31,618 nucleotides of DNA from positions 1 through 31,618 of IMG/VR virus record IMGVR_UViG_3300024520_000329, one strand, 5' to 3'. Made by a program: the position numbers and the translations under genes. Each line of letters starts with the position of its first letter. The stretch's first letter is position 1. Source of the stretch: a virus. Under the pieces are notes generated by a model. That model worked only from the letters and a program-made list of their open reading frames with translations. It searched no databases and was not told the DNA's origin. This document shows, in pieces, positions 12,290-21,846 of the stretch.

Positions 12290-15121
12290 TCATTGCTGGC
12301 TGTGCTCCATATCAAACAGCCTTTCCCTCAGATCTTTTACCTCGGCGCTCAATTCCTTCACGGCGGCAATCAGCACCGGGGTGAGCTTATCATAATCCAA
12401 GGTTTTGAAATCTTTCCTGGTGCCCACAACCTCCGGAATAATCTTTTCAACCTCCTGGGCAATCAGGCCAATATCATGGCCCTCTTTTTTTACTTCCCGT
12501 TTGGCCATCTCATTCCACTCAAACTCTACCGGCCTGAGCGCCTCAACTTTTGCCAGGGCGCCGGTTAGGTTTTCGACGTTCTTTTTCAACGCCTTATCCG
12601 ATGGGCCGCCGCCCGTTGTGAAATCAATTGTGCCGGTTCCGATTGATGTATCAATGCTCCCGTCCGAACTAGTGAAAGTGACACTGGTATCGCCCAGCCC
12701 TAGAGTTTCATAGGACCCATCATCTGCGTAAAATTTGTGCTCGGTTTGAGCCATCCCGCTCACGGAGTTCCAAGCGAGTGATGCGCTTGGTCCGCTTGAA
12801 ACTGAAAGCACCGTGCTTGCCGAGCCCATTGCCAGCACGTCCAAGGTCGGCACACCTAAAGTGACGCCCGAGCAATAAATCAAATCCCCTTCGGTGTAAC
12901 TGGATGCCCCCAGCCCTGTGCCGCCATAATCAGCTTTCAGCACCGATGTATCTGCGACAGTCAAAGTGCCGCTTGTTGTGATGGGTGTTCCGGTAAAAGC
13001 TAACCCAGTGTTTCCACCGGAAATTGCCACGCTTGTGACTGTTCCGCTTCCACCGCCTCCGCCTGATATGGCGACATTGGCCACTGTCGTGATTCGGCCA
13101 TAAGCATCTACTGTCACTTGTGCTACGTTGGAGGCATCCCCATATGTTCCCGCCGTGGCGCCAGAAGTTGCCAGTGCTACGGTCCCGCTGCTGGTAATCG
13201 TTCCCCCGGTCAACCCTGTCCCTGCGGTGATACTGGTGACAGTGCCATTATTTGTGGCGGCCACGGTAACAGTCCCGCCAGCCCCGGCATCGGTCAGACT
13301 GATCCCGGTGCCAGCCGTCAACACCCTTTCATTTGTCAGGGTGCCATTCGTGCTGAGGGTCACAAAAGTTGCATCAGCCGGAGCCCCTCCGCTGGAGCTG
13401 CCCGACGAGGCGGCAGTCAATCGGCCCTGGGCATCGACCGTCAGATTTGTGTTTGTGTAGCTGCCCGGCGTCACCGCTGTATTTGCTAAATTTATTGTGC
13501 CGCTGGTCGTTATGGCGCCGCCAGTCAGCCCGGTCCCAGCCGTGATGCTGGTGACAGTTCCAGAGCTGGAAGCGGGGATTGCCCATGAATTATTCCCGCA
13601 CAAAAAATGCGAACTGCTGGGCGAACCACTTGCGGACAGATCGGCGGTGATTGTGCCGCTGGTCGTTATCAATCCCCCGCTGATATTTACATAGGACCCG
13701 GAACTTGTTGCGATGCTGGTGACTGTTCCACCCGTGTTATTTATTGTAACCTCATTGCCGATCACGTTGGTGGCAATGTTTGTGCCGCCGGTGAGTTTGA
13801 TTGTGCCGCTTGTTGTGATGCAGGGGCTGCCGACAGCATTGTCAGCCTCGACACAAATGCTTGTCACTGTGCCGCTGCCGGTTGCATCTATGGTCACTGT
13901 GGTGCCTGAGACGCTCGTGGTGCAATTTGTTCCGCCAGTGAAGGTGAGGGTGCCGCTAGTCGTTATCGCCGTGCCTGTGCCTGAATCTGCGGCCGGGGTA
14001 ATGCTAGTGACAGTACCGCTCCCGCCGCCGCCGCTTCCATTGCTCGCATAGGTGATTCTGCCTTGCTGGTCTACCGTCAAATCTGTGTTGGTATAGCTGC
14101 CAGCAATCACCAGGGTATCCGCCAAATCAATTGTGCCGCTGGTCGTGATCGTGCCGCCATCAAGGCCAACCCCTGCCGTGATACTTGTGACCGTGCCTGA
14201 GCCCCCGGATGGTGTTGCCCAGGTATTATCTCCCCTCAAAAATGTTGTCGCGTCTGCTGTTCCCGTTGCTGAGAGATCCGCTGAGACTGTGCCTGTTACC
14301 GAAATCCCTGAAACGGGATCAGTGGCCACATCAATGAAAACGCCATTCAGCGAATTGATTTCTGTGACGGTGCCGCCCCCAGTTGCATCGATGGTCACTG
14401 TTGTCCCTGAGACGCTTGTGGAGCAGTTTGTTCCGCCAGCAATAGTGATGGTCCCCGCCGTTGTTATGGCCGTCCCTGTGCCCGTATCGGCGCCGGGTGT
14501 GATGCTAGTGACGGTGCCGCTGCCACTCCCTCCCCCCGCATCAATCCAGGACATGGTGAAACTCCCATCCGTTGAAAGCACCTGGCCATCCGTCCCATCG
14601 GCTGCCGGCAATGTCCAAATGCAATCCCCGGTCATTGCCTGGGCCATAAAACCGGCCGACTCTGAACCAAAGCCAAGCCGGATTTTTCCACCGTTGCCGG
14701 CAGTCGTTGTCGCCGGCCAATTTTGGGGAACCACTGTGAACCCATCCTGTTCAAACTGGTAGAAGTAAGGACCGGCCCCGGAACCCCCTGGGCGGGTTGC
14801 CCGAATTCCGTGATCTAATAAAATCAAATCTGCCGTCAGTTTCGGGTCAGGGTCGCATTCCAAGGCGGTCCGCAAATCCAACTCAAATGTCACCTGATTC
14901 GTGTTGTCTAAATTGAGTTTGAATTTATTTGCGTCAGGGGCGCCAGTGGTGATTTCAGATATGGACCTGAATACGATATTTTCAATGAACCGCTTGACCC
15001 GCTGCGCCTCAGCCGAATCAAGGAGGGTCGGTGAAGTGCCCTTCTGAAATGAAGCCCCGAACAGATAAGCATTGTTGGGAGTGGCCCCGACATTTGAGGA
15101 CTCAATAATGTTATCACTCAT
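12290..15121 (-). CDS. Repetitive tail fibre with S74 chaperone domain
   Basis: A 943-aa protein. The N-terminal 190 residues vary; a central region (about 200-760) repeats Gly-Thr-Val-Thr-Ser-Ile followed by a T-x-G-G/T-S-G-T-[IL]-x-[LF] strand many times, consistent with a beta-rich fibre shaft. Residues 841-943 form an intramolecular chaperone of the S74 type: SDKALKKNVENL, then ALRPVEFEWN, HDIGLIAQEVEKIIPEVV and a final coiled coil. In known fibres this domain trimerises the shaft and cleaves itself off before the Ser of SD. It binds the host surface. The repetitive shaft is a likely substrate for recombination. Confidence 0.85.
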   Translation of the reverse strand: MSDNIIESSNVGATPNNAYLFGASFQKGTSPTLLDSAEAQRVKRFIENIVFRSISEITTGAPDANKFKLNLDNTNQVTFELDLRTALECDPDPKLTADLILLDHGIRATRPGGSGAGPYFYQFEQDGFTVVPQNWPATTTAGNGGKIRLGFGSESAGFMAQAMTGDCIWTLPAADGTDGQVLSTDGSFTMSWIDAGGGSGSGTVTSITPGADTGTGTAITTAGTITIAGGTNCSTSVSGTTVTIDATGGGTVTEINSLNGVFIDVATDPVSGISVTGTVSADLSATGTADATTFLRGDNTWATPSGGSGTVTSITAGVGLDGGTITTSGTIDLADTLVIAGSYTNTDLTVDQQGRITYASNGSGGGGSGTVTSITPAADSGTGTAITTSGTLTFTGGTNCTTSVSGTTVTIDATGSGTVTSICVEADNAVGSPCITTSGTIKLTGGTNIATNVIGNEVTINNTGGTVTSIATSSGSYVNISGGLITTSGTITADLSASGSPSSSHFLCGNNSWAIPASSSGTVTSITAGTGLTGGAITTSGTINLANTAVTPGSYTNTNLTVDAQGRLTAASSGSSSGGAPADATFVTLSTNGTLTNERVLTAGTGISLTDAGAGGTVTVAATNNGTVTSITAGTGLTGGTITSSGTVALATSGATAGTYGDASNVAQVTVDAYGRITTVANVAISGGGGGSGTVTSVAISGGNTGLAFTGTPITTSGTLTVADTSVLKADYGGTGLGASSYTEGDLIYCSGVTLGVPTLDVLAMGSASTVLSVSSGPSASLAWNSVSGMAQTEHKFYADDGSYETLGLGDTSVTFTSSDGSIDTSIGTGTIDFTTGGGPSDKALKKNVENLTGALAKVEALRPVEFEWNEMAKREVKKEGHDIGLIAQEVEKIIPEVVGTRKDFKTLDYDKLTPVLIAAVKELSAEVKDLRERLFDMEHSQQ

Positions 15122-15846
15122 TATTCAGCCTCAGCATAATATGTGATCATCTCCCAAATGTTCCCAGCGCCATATGCTCTTTTTACCTCTGCATCTTTGC
15201 AGACAAATTCTGTATCGGTAGCCGTCCCGTCCACCTTGGTTTTATATTCCGCATAGGTGAGGGTTGGAGGTGTTGCTGAGCTTGGCGACAATGCCCCGGC
15301 ATTGGTGATTGTGTTATCATCGACATAGTTCACGTATGCCATTGTTGCCGTTTGAATTAGTTGTGCCGGGATCACTGTGAATGTTGACCAGGGCGTTGTG
15401 CTCATCACGTATTCATGGCGCTCCCTGATCCGGACGATTTTAGTAAGGGGCGGCCGGTAGACACTTGTGGCCGGCGAAACCGGCGCATCTGCATTCCATT
15501 CTGAATAGTAGCCAGGAAAGGTCACGGCCCCAAATGAGTAAGTATCAAATGCACTTGGTATGGTTGCATTCCAGCGAATCCATTGAAACATCCCCCCGGT
15601 CTGCGAGTATTCCGGCGTTGATTCCTCGTAAAGATAAAATCCGCTGTTGTATGGATCCTCCGTGTCCAATGCTTCGGCGGTCCAATACGCTTGCTGCTGG
15701 GCATAGGTTCGACCGAAAATGATTGCTGTAAAATTTCCGTACTGTTGAAGGGGATATTTCCAGCGCGTCCAATATAGCGGAATCGGTGTTTGGAAATCTG
15801 GGTATCCATCTTGTCCCACCCCCGGTGCATCATATGTGATTGCCAT
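15121..15846 (-). CDS. Unknown virion protein between tape measure and fibre
   Basis: A 241-aa protein, Tyr/Trp/Thr/Pro-rich, probably mostly beta structure (PIPLYWTRWKYPLQQYGNFT, then GGMFQWIRWNATIPS). It has no recognisable domain. It is the only gene between the tape measure and fibre, where phages normally carry several tail-tip proteins, so a distal-tail or baseplate function is plausible. Its stop overlaps the start of the fibre gene by one base. Confidence 0.6.
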   Translation of the reverse strand: MAITYDAPGVGQDGYPDFQTPIPLYWTRWKYPLQQYGNFTAIIFGRTYAQQQAYWTAEALDTEDPYNSGFYLYEESTPEYSQTGGMFQWIRWNATIPSAFDTYSFGAVTFPGYYSEWNADAPVSPATSVYRPPLTKIVRIRERHEYVMSTTPWSTFTVIPAQLIQTATMAYVNYVDDNTITNAGALSPSSATPPTLTYAEYKTKVDGTATDTEFVCKDAEVKRAYGAGNIWEMITYYAEAE

Positions 15847-15853
15847 TTTTACT

Positions 15854-18730
15854 CTATTGGTTTGTGAACCGCCCTTTTAAGGTGCGGTCGATTGATTTCA
15901 AGGTGCCATCCATTGAGGTCAGTTTTGAAACAATGGGCTTCAAACTGGTGCGCAAGGTGCCGGTCGTAATTTGGGCTGCCACGCGCCTCCCTTTTCCACT
16001 CCCACCCCCAACCCCGGCCCATTCCAACGCCCCCCCGATTGCGCCCCCCACGGCGCCGACTGCTTTGCCAGCCAACTCCAAAGCCTTCCCGCCGATCTCC
16101 ATAATTTTGCCAAAAATCTTTTCAATCACTTTCCCCATGTTGGTGAAAGCCTGGAGGAGCGTTTTCACTAGGCGCCCCATCGAATCAAAAACGCGCTCAA
16201 CTGCTTTGCCCATTGATTCCACTACATTCACAATGCCATCAAAAACGATTGTGAAAATATCGGCAATGCCCTGGAGCACTACCCCGACCACTTCTTTGAA
16301 CGTCTGGAAGATTTTGAAAATTGTTTCAAGCACCGCTCTCACTAGCTTTTCAATAAATTCAAAAGCCCTTTTGAAATCTTTTGTGATAGTGCCCCCGAAA
16401 AGAACCCAGTAAACAAAATCCTTCAGCTTTTTGAAAAGGCCAATGATAAAATCAATGACCCATACAATCATATCCTTGATGCCATAAAAACAGATAACGA
16501 ATGCCTCTGAAAATTCTGCCAGGATATGTTTTACCCCAAGATAAAAGTATTTCAAATAAACCCAGATCGCCTTCAGTCCCTCCACGACAGCCATGACAAA
16601 ACCCGAAATGATTGAGGCAATAAACAAAAAGGCCGGCTCTAACATCATTATCGCATTCAGCATACCGGTAATGTATGCGATACACGCTTTGAGTCCTTCG
16701 ATAAAAAAGTAGATGAAGGCGGCCGCTATTTTGAAAGCCAACGGCAGCAACTCTGACAATGACGGCGCCAGTTCGGTTATTAGGCGCAAAGTAAATTTCG
16801 CAATCACCCCCACAACCTTCAACAAAGCCGTAAGCAGCAGCACAGATAGAACAATAATTTGTCCCAAAGATTCGCCCAGGTATTCCAAAGCCTGGCGCCA
16901 CCACACCGTACCTTTCACATTTTCCCCCACCGCCCCGGTCATATCTCTGTATGCCCCAATGAGCGCGCTAATCTCCCCCATAATTTCATGTTTGAGAATT
17001 TTGAAAGCGGCTACCAAAGCGGCGAGGGCGTCAGTAAAGCCGGGGATTGAGTGAAGCAACTTCCCAAACTTATCAAAAATGGATTTTACCAATTTCGAAA
17101 AAGCGTTTTCCACCCCCGTCACAATTTGCCCCACTGTTCCCCTAATGACTTCCCAAAGCCTCAAAAAAAGCCCACGAACGGCGCCGCCCAAACCAGAAAA
17201 CTTTTGCTTTAGAAACCCCAGAAGCCACTCGAATTTTGCCGCTGTTGGGTTTATCAAAAACCACATGACAGCCCTAATAATTTCAAAAGCATCCTTGAAA
17301 ACCAAACCAATTTGAGGTGCCATCTTGGCGAGGAATGCAATGAGAAAGAAAAACTTTGTATAGAGGAAAGCAAAGTAGCCAGCCAACACGGATAGCATGG
17401 GAATAATCATTGGAGTCAGTCCCACAATAATTTTCCCGATTCTCTGAATTGATATGATTATCATCTTGGCAATGGGAAGAAGGAAATTCCAGAGGTCTTG
17501 CCAGGGCATACTGCGAATAGCATTCCCCACAGCATCAAATGTAGGTTTCAAACCCATATGCCAAACCCGAGCAAATCCATTGATGATTTTTGCCCAGTTT
17601 ATGGAATCAATGCCGGCAATGATGCGCATGAAAATTGGGGTGATTTGATGAATCAAAGGGGCAAGGGCTTTGCCAAATTTAATCATGGCCACTTTCAGGG
17701 CTGCGTGCATTTTTTCAAATGACCGCGCCAAGCCTTTATCCATTTGAGCAAAAGCAGTATTTGCTTGGCCGGCATTGTTGGTCATTCCGGCAAGGACCGT
17801 GTTGAATTGCTTGCCCCCGTCAGAGGTTAAAGTTAATACAGCGCTGATTGCCTCCACCGATCCCAGCAGTTTCCTCATGGCTTGCATATCGCCATTCGTT
17901 GCCACTTTTATCATGTTCATGGCTTTGACCAGTCCGCCAGGGCCGGCCATGACCTTCCCCAATTCCTTTACGTTCAGCCCGTATTTGGCAAACCACTTGG
18001 CGCTCCGGGTCGAAGGGGCAATGATTGACTGAATGGCCGCCTTGAGTTGGGTCATCACCTGGGCAGTCGGGACACCTTTAGAAGTCATGGCAGCCGTGGC
18101 CGCTGATATTTGTTCAAAGCCCACGCCGGCTGCATTGGCAATTGGGAGCACATTGTAAAGGGTCGCCGCCAATTCTCCGAATGTGGTTTTGCCCATTTTC
18201 ACAGTTTCAAACATCATATCGGCAGCCCTGGCGGTACTGATGTTTGCGAGCCCGTAAGTATTTGTCACCGTGGATAGAGCATCCACAGCCGTTTTCATAT
18301 CCACGACGCCGGCCTTGCTGGCCTTAATAGCAGTCTCCATGAATTTGAAAACATTGGCCGGCGGAACCCCTGCCGAGAGTGCCTGGTAAAGAGCCGGGAC
18401 AACCTCATCTGGAATCACTCCCATTTTTTTAGCCAGGGCCAAAGCCTGATCCCCCATTTGCCCCATTGCTTTTTTTGACATCCCAGGGACCAAGGTGAAA
18501 ACCTCATTCATCCCCTTCTCAAAGCCTGAAAATTCGCGAATAGATTTGTATGCGAAATAGGCCACAGCGCCGGCGGCAACCAGCATCCCGTTTCGTATTA
18601 GCCTCCCGACCTTTGCCATGACTGTTCGCGCCCAGCCAATCATCCGCGCCGCTGCCGCTTTTAATCCCACCGCCAGCCTTTTACTGTTCACCCCCAAGAT
18701 GGCCGTGACTGAGAAAACTTTACCCGCCAT
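15854..18730 (-). CDS. Tape measure protein
   Basis: A 958-aa protein. The start at MAGKVFSVTA has a strong AAAGGAG site, 11 bases inside the preceding gene. Residues 60-300 match the conserved phage tape-measure region: GFEKGMNEVFTLVPGM, then ALYQALSAGVPPANVFKF, TTFGELAATLYNVLPIANAA and GVPTAQVMTQLKAAIQSIIA. The rest alternates hydrophobic helices and amphipathic segments, ending Gly-rich. Tape measures set tail length (about 1.5 angstrom per residue), implying a tail of roughly 140 nm and a siphovirus-like (non-contractile) or similar virion. No sheath gene is recognisable. Confidence 0.88.
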   Translation of the reverse strand: MAGKVFSVTAILGVNSKRLAVGLKAAAARMIGWARTVMAKVGRLIRNGMLVAAGAVAYFAYKSIREFSGFEKGMNEVFTLVPGMSKKAMGQMGDQALALAKKMGVIPDEVVPALYQALSAGVPPANVFKFMETAIKASKAGVVDMKTAVDALSTVTNTYGLANISTARAADMMFETVKMGKTTFGELAATLYNVLPIANAAGVGFEQISAATAAMTSKGVPTAQVMTQLKAAIQSIIAPSTRSAKWFAKYGLNVKELGKVMAGPGGLVKAMNMIKVATNGDMQAMRKLLGSVEAISAVLTLTSDGGKQFNTVLAGMTNNAGQANTAFAQMDKGLARSFEKMHAALKVAMIKFGKALAPLIHQITPIFMRIIAGIDSINWAKIINGFARVWHMGLKPTFDAVGNAIRSMPWQDLWNFLLPIAKMIIISIQRIGKIIVGLTPMIIPMLSVLAGYFAFLYTKFFFLIAFLAKMAPQIGLVFKDAFEIIRAVMWFLINPTAAKFEWLLGFLKQKFSGLGGAVRGLFLRLWEVIRGTVGQIVTGVENAFSKLVKSIFDKFGKLLHSIPGFTDALAALVAAFKILKHEIMGEISALIGAYRDMTGAVGENVKGTVWWRQALEYLGESLGQIIVLSVLLLTALLKVVGVIAKFTLRLITELAPSLSELLPLAFKIAAAFIYFFIEGLKACIAYITGMLNAIMMLEPAFLFIASIISGFVMAVVEGLKAIWVYLKYFYLGVKHILAEFSEAFVICFYGIKDMIVWVIDFIIGLFKKLKDFVYWVLFGGTITKDFKRAFEFIEKLVRAVLETIFKIFQTFKEVVGVVLQGIADIFTIVFDGIVNVVESMGKAVERVFDSMGRLVKTLLQAFTNMGKVIEKIFGKIMEIGGKALELAGKAVGAVGGAIGGALEWAGVGGGSGKGRRVAAQITTGTLRTSLKPIVSKLTSMDGTLKSIDRTLKGRFTNQ

Positions 18731-19334
18731 GATTCTCCTTTTGTGCCTCTGCGATTGCAGCAATCATATCAGCCCGGACCTGATCGGCGTTAGGGCTGAA
18801 GCTTGATGAATTTTTCCCCTCGCTGGTTCGGTGCACCATTGCCTTGGAAAGAATACAGGCGCGCTCGATGGGCATATTCATAATGGCATCCGATGTCCAA
18901 TGGTATTGGCTGGCAAATGCGTCAATCAGTTCCGGCAGCCAATTAGGCTGAATCCCTCCCTCATCGGCCGAGCCCATATTTTCACCCACGGCCACCATAT
19001 ACTCGGCAATGAGGTTTGCGTATTTTCGCCAATCGATAAGGTAATTATTCCAGCAGAATTTTTTCCCTGCCCATTCACCCACCCGAAAGCCTGGTGAATT
19101 GATCCACAGAAACGCCAGGACATCTTCTTTGGTAGGTTCGATTTCGCCCGTGACAAAAGGAGAATTTATCTGCTCCAACCAGAGCAGTCTTTCAATTGTC
19201 AGCGGCGCAATCTCAAAGCGGCCGAGCGGGACAATTATTGGCAAAAACGAAAGCGCAACCTGAGCCCGATCCTTTTCCCGCGCATCGGCCAGCTTTGGTT
19301 TGAACCGTGTCCAAACCTCAGCAGCCGTTTCCAT
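18720..19334 (-). CDS. Probable tail assembly chaperone
   Basis: A 204-aa protein placed between tail tube and tape measure, the usual site of tail assembly chaperones. The sequence is helical, with LSFLPIIVPLGRFEIAPLTI and NAIMNMPIERACIL-type motifs but no strong family match. Many such genes are read with a frameshift to make a longer product; no clear slippery site is evident here. The start overlaps the upstream stop (TGATG). Confidence 0.6.
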   Translation of the reverse strand: METAAEVWTRFKPKLADAREKDRAQVALSFLPIIVPLGRFEIAPLTIERLLWLEQINSPFVTGEIEPTKEDVLAFLWINSPGFRVGEWAGKKFCWNNYLIDWRKYANLIAEYMVAVGENMGSADEGGIQPNWLPELIDAFASQYHWTSDAIMNMPIERACILSKAMVHRTSEGKNSSSFSPNADQVRADMIAAIAEAQKENHGG

Positions 19335-19693
19335 CAGTTAATTTTTTCGTATCCGCTAACTGAACACTTCGCATAGTCGCCAGAGCTTTGGGCGTCGCCC
19401 ACTTCTGTGATGACATAAGTTGAATTATTCCGGCCGTTGGTTGAGCTTGTGACCATCTCCTGGCCAATGGTGGGGTTCGCCGTTGTTCCCGCTGCATATT
19501 GCAATGACGCTGAAAATTCGACTCGGTTGGGTACCACTACTGAGCCCAGGGGCTCACCGTTAGAATCGTTTACATCAACACGGTTTGAGCCGTAGGTGAA
19601 TGACATAGATTCGCAAACATAGGTGACTAAGTTGATTGTTACCGGGCTGTCCTGGATTCCGAACGATTGAGTGCCGTCTGAAGTAATGGCCAT
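19334..19693 (-). CDS. Probable major tail tube protein
   Basis: A 119-aa protein started at MAITSDGTQS, behind GGGAGAAAAG; the longer ORF to 19753 would read through the leader. Alternating hydrophobic and polar residues (SPVTINLVTYVCESM, RVEFSASLQYAAG, AKCSVSGYEKIN) suggest a compact beta-barrel. Its position before the chaperone and tape measure, and its size, suit the tail tube subunit. One repeated motif copy and a short hairpin lie in the 96-base leader. Confidence 0.55.
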   Translation of the reverse strand: MAITSDGTQSFGIQDSPVTINLVTYVCESMSFTYGSNRVDVNDSNGEPLGSVVVPNRVEFSASLQYAAGTTANPTIGQEMVTSSTNGRNNSTYVITEVGDAQSSGDYAKCSVSGYEKIN

Positions 19694-19745
19694 GATTTCT
19701 TTTCTCCCTTTTTCTCCTGTGTGCAAGTGAGGCCGGTTAAGCCTT

Positions 19746-19763
19746 AGCAGCATCAGTGCTGCT
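19746..19763 (-). other. Short hairpin in the tail-tube leader
   Basis: AGCAGCA and TGCTGCT form a 7-bp stem with a four-base loop directly after the repeated motif (3 bases downstream) on the minus strand. It lies about 50 bases before the tail-tube ATG and has no T-run; perhaps it stabilises a 5' end or marks a processing site. Confidence 0.45.
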
Positions 19764-19766
19764 TCT

Positions 19767-19791
19767 TACTAAAGGGCGAAACGTCTACCTT
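19767..19791 (-). promoter_or_regulatory. Five-copy 25-bp junction motif, copy at tail tube
   Basis: Minus strand: AAGGTAGA, 11 bases, TTAGTA. It begins inside the stop codon region of the upstream gene (ending DDAWPT) and is followed by a hairpin and the tail-tube gene 74 bases on. Confidence 0.7.
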
Positions 19792-20491
19792 ACGTCGGCC
19801 AGGCATCGTCTCGGATTTCAAAGGTCAACTCGTACATCAATTGCGTCACATTCATATCGCCATCCACCTCATAATCAGCGGCGGCCGGCATTAGTTTTTT
19901 CACATCGTAATAAGGAAGATTTGATGCACTCAATGCGAGGGTGCCACTATACGCCCCCCCGGCGGCTGTCGTCACATAGAGCTCTGAATCTGAAACAATG
20001 GAGGAAACAGCAAACGCATTGCCGTCAACTGTGAAGCGGTCCCAGACTTCAAGTTGAGTAGTGAAGGCCGTCCCGGTGCCGGTCAAATATGTTGCGCCGT
20101 TTGCAATGGTTCCGGTTCCCGCCAGGGTTCCCCCTGCCCCCCCGCCAAACCAATTTGAGGCCGAACGCATGAGGGACGTGCGAACCTTAGATCGATATGT
20201 GGAGTGATCGGCCGCGCCCCCGGTCGCATTATCGGTAATGACCCGGCATTGAAAAACGCCTGAATAAGCCCGATAGTCTTGGGTGGATGATGAGGCACCG
20301 CCGTTGCGCGGAGCAAAGGGCTCCATCGCCGCATCCACAAAAAGCTGAATCTCTAACCGGGGCGCGGTCAGGCTGTCCTCGATAACGGTGCGGAATACAT
20401 CCAGGCCGGTATCTGTATTGAGGAAAGTCGCGGCAGCGGTTTCAAAGTGATATTCAAAATTGTTCAGGTCGTTGAGATCAGTGGCGGCCAT
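19790..20491 (-). CDS. Tail terminator-like protein with inserted beta domain
   Basis: A 233-aa protein from MAATDLNDLN, whose ATG overlaps the upstream stop. Residues 1-120 (FRTVIEDSL through RSKVRTSLMRSASNW) resemble phage tail terminator or neck proteins. Residues 125-190 are an inserted Gly/Thr-rich beta domain (GTGTIANGATYLTGTGT, then DRFTVDGNAFAVSSIVSDS). The last part returns to the first fold (MYELTFEIRDD). Sure that it is a virion protein from context; the terminator assignment is moderate. Confidence 0.55.
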   Translation of the reverse strand: MAATDLNDLNNFEYHFETAAATFLNTDTGLDVFRTVIEDSLTAPRLEIQLFVDAAMEPFAPRNGGASSSTQDYRAYSGVFQCRVITDNATGGAADHSTYRSKVRTSLMRSASNWFGGGAGGTLAGTGTIANGATYLTGTGTAFTTQLEVWDRFTVDGNAFAVSSIVSDSELYVTTAAGGAYSGTLALSASNLPYYDVKKLMPAAADYEVDGDMNVTQLMYELTFEIRDDAWPT

Positions 20492-20832
20492 TAGTTGTCT
20501 CCCTGGTAACGACTGATGCAAGTGATTGTGAGAAGCACACCGCCATTGCCTATTGACGATTCCCAAACTTTGTAAGACCGGGAGCCGGCGGTTAAAACCC
20601 ACCCCTTCGACGGGTAAGTTGAAACCCCATTGATGTTGATAAAAAACCGCTGATCCACCATCTGCTCGCGGCCGTTCAATTCTACTTCGTACCGCTCGCG
20701 GAGAGCCTCCTGGGATGCGGTAAATTCCACCCCGACACTTGAGGAGGGAGTGACAGTGGTGAGAGTGACTTGGAAATCGTTATTGGCGAAATCCAAATCA
20801 GATGACAGTTGGCTGGTCGTTACGCTGGCCAT
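20491..20832 (-). CDS. Head-tail connector-like protein
   Basis: A 113-aa protein in the head-to-tail neck position after the major capsid protein. It is probably mostly beta: DFQVTLTTVTPSSSVGVEF, then GREQMVDQRFFININGVST and GGVLLTITCISRY. It could be a head-closure (gpFII-like) protein; no motif proves this. It is preceded by a terminator. Confidence 0.5.
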   Translation of the reverse strand: MASVTTSQLSSDLDFANNDFQVTLTTVTPSSSVGVEFTASQEALRERYEVELNGREQMVDQRFFININGVSTYPSKGWVLTAGSRSYKVWESSIGNGGVLLTITCISRYQGDN

Positions 20833-20836
20833 GTGT

Positions 20837-20873
20837 AAACAAAACCCCGCCCCGGAAGGTCGGGACGGGGTTT
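20837..20873 (-). terminator. Rho-independent terminator after the major capsid gene
   Basis: Minus strand: AACCCCGTCCCG pairs with CGGGGCGGGGTT and is followed by TTTTGTTT. It lies about 35 bases beyond the capsid stop and would reduce tail-gene expression relative to capsid. Confidence 0.8.
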
Positions 20874-20906
20874 CGTGTTATCCCCTAGCGGTTATCCCCT
20901 TGGCAT

Positions 20907-21833
20907 TTAAGCTCCGGTGATTTTTTCGCCGGCATTGGCATTGATGATGATTTCATCAACGCAGTTGCGCACCCGGACAACGCTGGCGGGCGGTTGTTCG
21001 GTGCGGTATGTCTCCGAGACAAACTGACCGCCCCGCGCATTGTACGCCAGGGTTCGGCCGATGCCCCCGTTTGAGAATGGGCCATTGCCCAGGCTGGCGA
21101 CGTAGTAGCTGGCGGTAGGCCAGATTTTTGTCGTGGTGCGGCTTTGGCCTTTGGCTGCTGAATTGTATCGCGTATTGCAAACCACAACATCATCCACGCC
21201 CAGGACCCTGGCGACCTGATCGGTGGCCCAGGCAAAGGTACCGCTGCCGTTGATGAGGTTTCTCATATCGTCAGTCTGCAGCATTTCCTGGTACAGACTC
21301 GCTTCGATGACCAAATGAATCCCCCGGAATATGCCGTTGGCATTTAGGCGCATCACAGCATTGTTGATGTCCGCGATGGGCGTGGCGGTTGCCACAACAC
21401 TCATGGCGGCCGTGGCGGCCGTAGAAGTGAAGCTGGCGCCACTAAGTGCCGTTGCAACGCGCAACTCATGGCCGACCATCAAATCATCTGCCAACTGGTT
21501 GGCGGTGACGGTGGCAATGTCCAGGAGGGCATCCGTTTGAGCATTGGCGATGTCTAAATCATCGAGGGAATTTTCCACTCCATATTCAACACATTCAAAG
21601 CTAGCGCTCTCATATTCCCCTGAAGCCGATGCAAAGTTGGCGCCGGCTGCACGGGGTTTGGAAATATCATTTTCAAATTGATTTCCTTTGATCAAAACAT
21701 ATTTGCCCGTCTGGGTATCAGAACCCTGAACCGGCAAAATGCGTGTGCCCACAAACTCCTGACGGTCAACCTCGTTGACTGCCTCGTTGATGATGGGGTT
21801 GAAACTCGCTGTGGATGATGCAAATACAGACAT
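20907..21833 (-). CDS. Major capsid protein (HK97 fold)
   Basis: A 308-aa protein with a strong ribosome site (AAGGAG). SVFASSTASFNPIINEAVNE, then YESASFECVEYGVENSLDD, TVTANQLADDLMVGHELRVA and a C-terminal ASVVRVRNCVDEIIINANAG match phage major capsid proteins of the type that directly follows protease, scaffold and decoration genes. The gene is followed by its own terminator. Monomers assemble into the procapsid around the scaffold. There is no long delta domain, consistent with a separate scaffold. Confidence 0.85.
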   Translation of the reverse strand: MSVFASSTASFNPIINEAVNEVDRQEFVGTRILPVQGSDTQTGKYVLIKGNQFENDISKPRAAGANFASASGEYESASFECVEYGVENSLDDLDIANAQTDALLDIATVTANQLADDLMVGHELRVATALSGASFTSTAATAAMSVVATATPIADINNAVMRLNANGIFRGIHLVIEASLYQEMLQTDDMRNLINGSGTFAWATDQVARVLGVDDVVVCNTRYNSAAKGQSRTTTKIWPTASYYVASLGNGPFSNGGIGRTLAYNARGGQFVSETYRTEQPPASVVRVRNCVDEIIINANAGEKITGA

Positions 21834-21846
21834 GATTTTTTTCTCC

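Noticed and set aside
13000-14700. Diversity-generating retroelement acting on the tail fibre
   Set aside because: No reverse transcriptase gene or template repeat pair is present; the fibre repeats are structural modules.
14133-14762. Long plus-strand ORF (209 aa) opposite the tail-fibre gene
   Set aside because: It is the antisense of a strongly repetitive gene, is low-complexity Val/Pro-rich and has no ribosome site. The opposite strand carries the recognisable S74 fibre.
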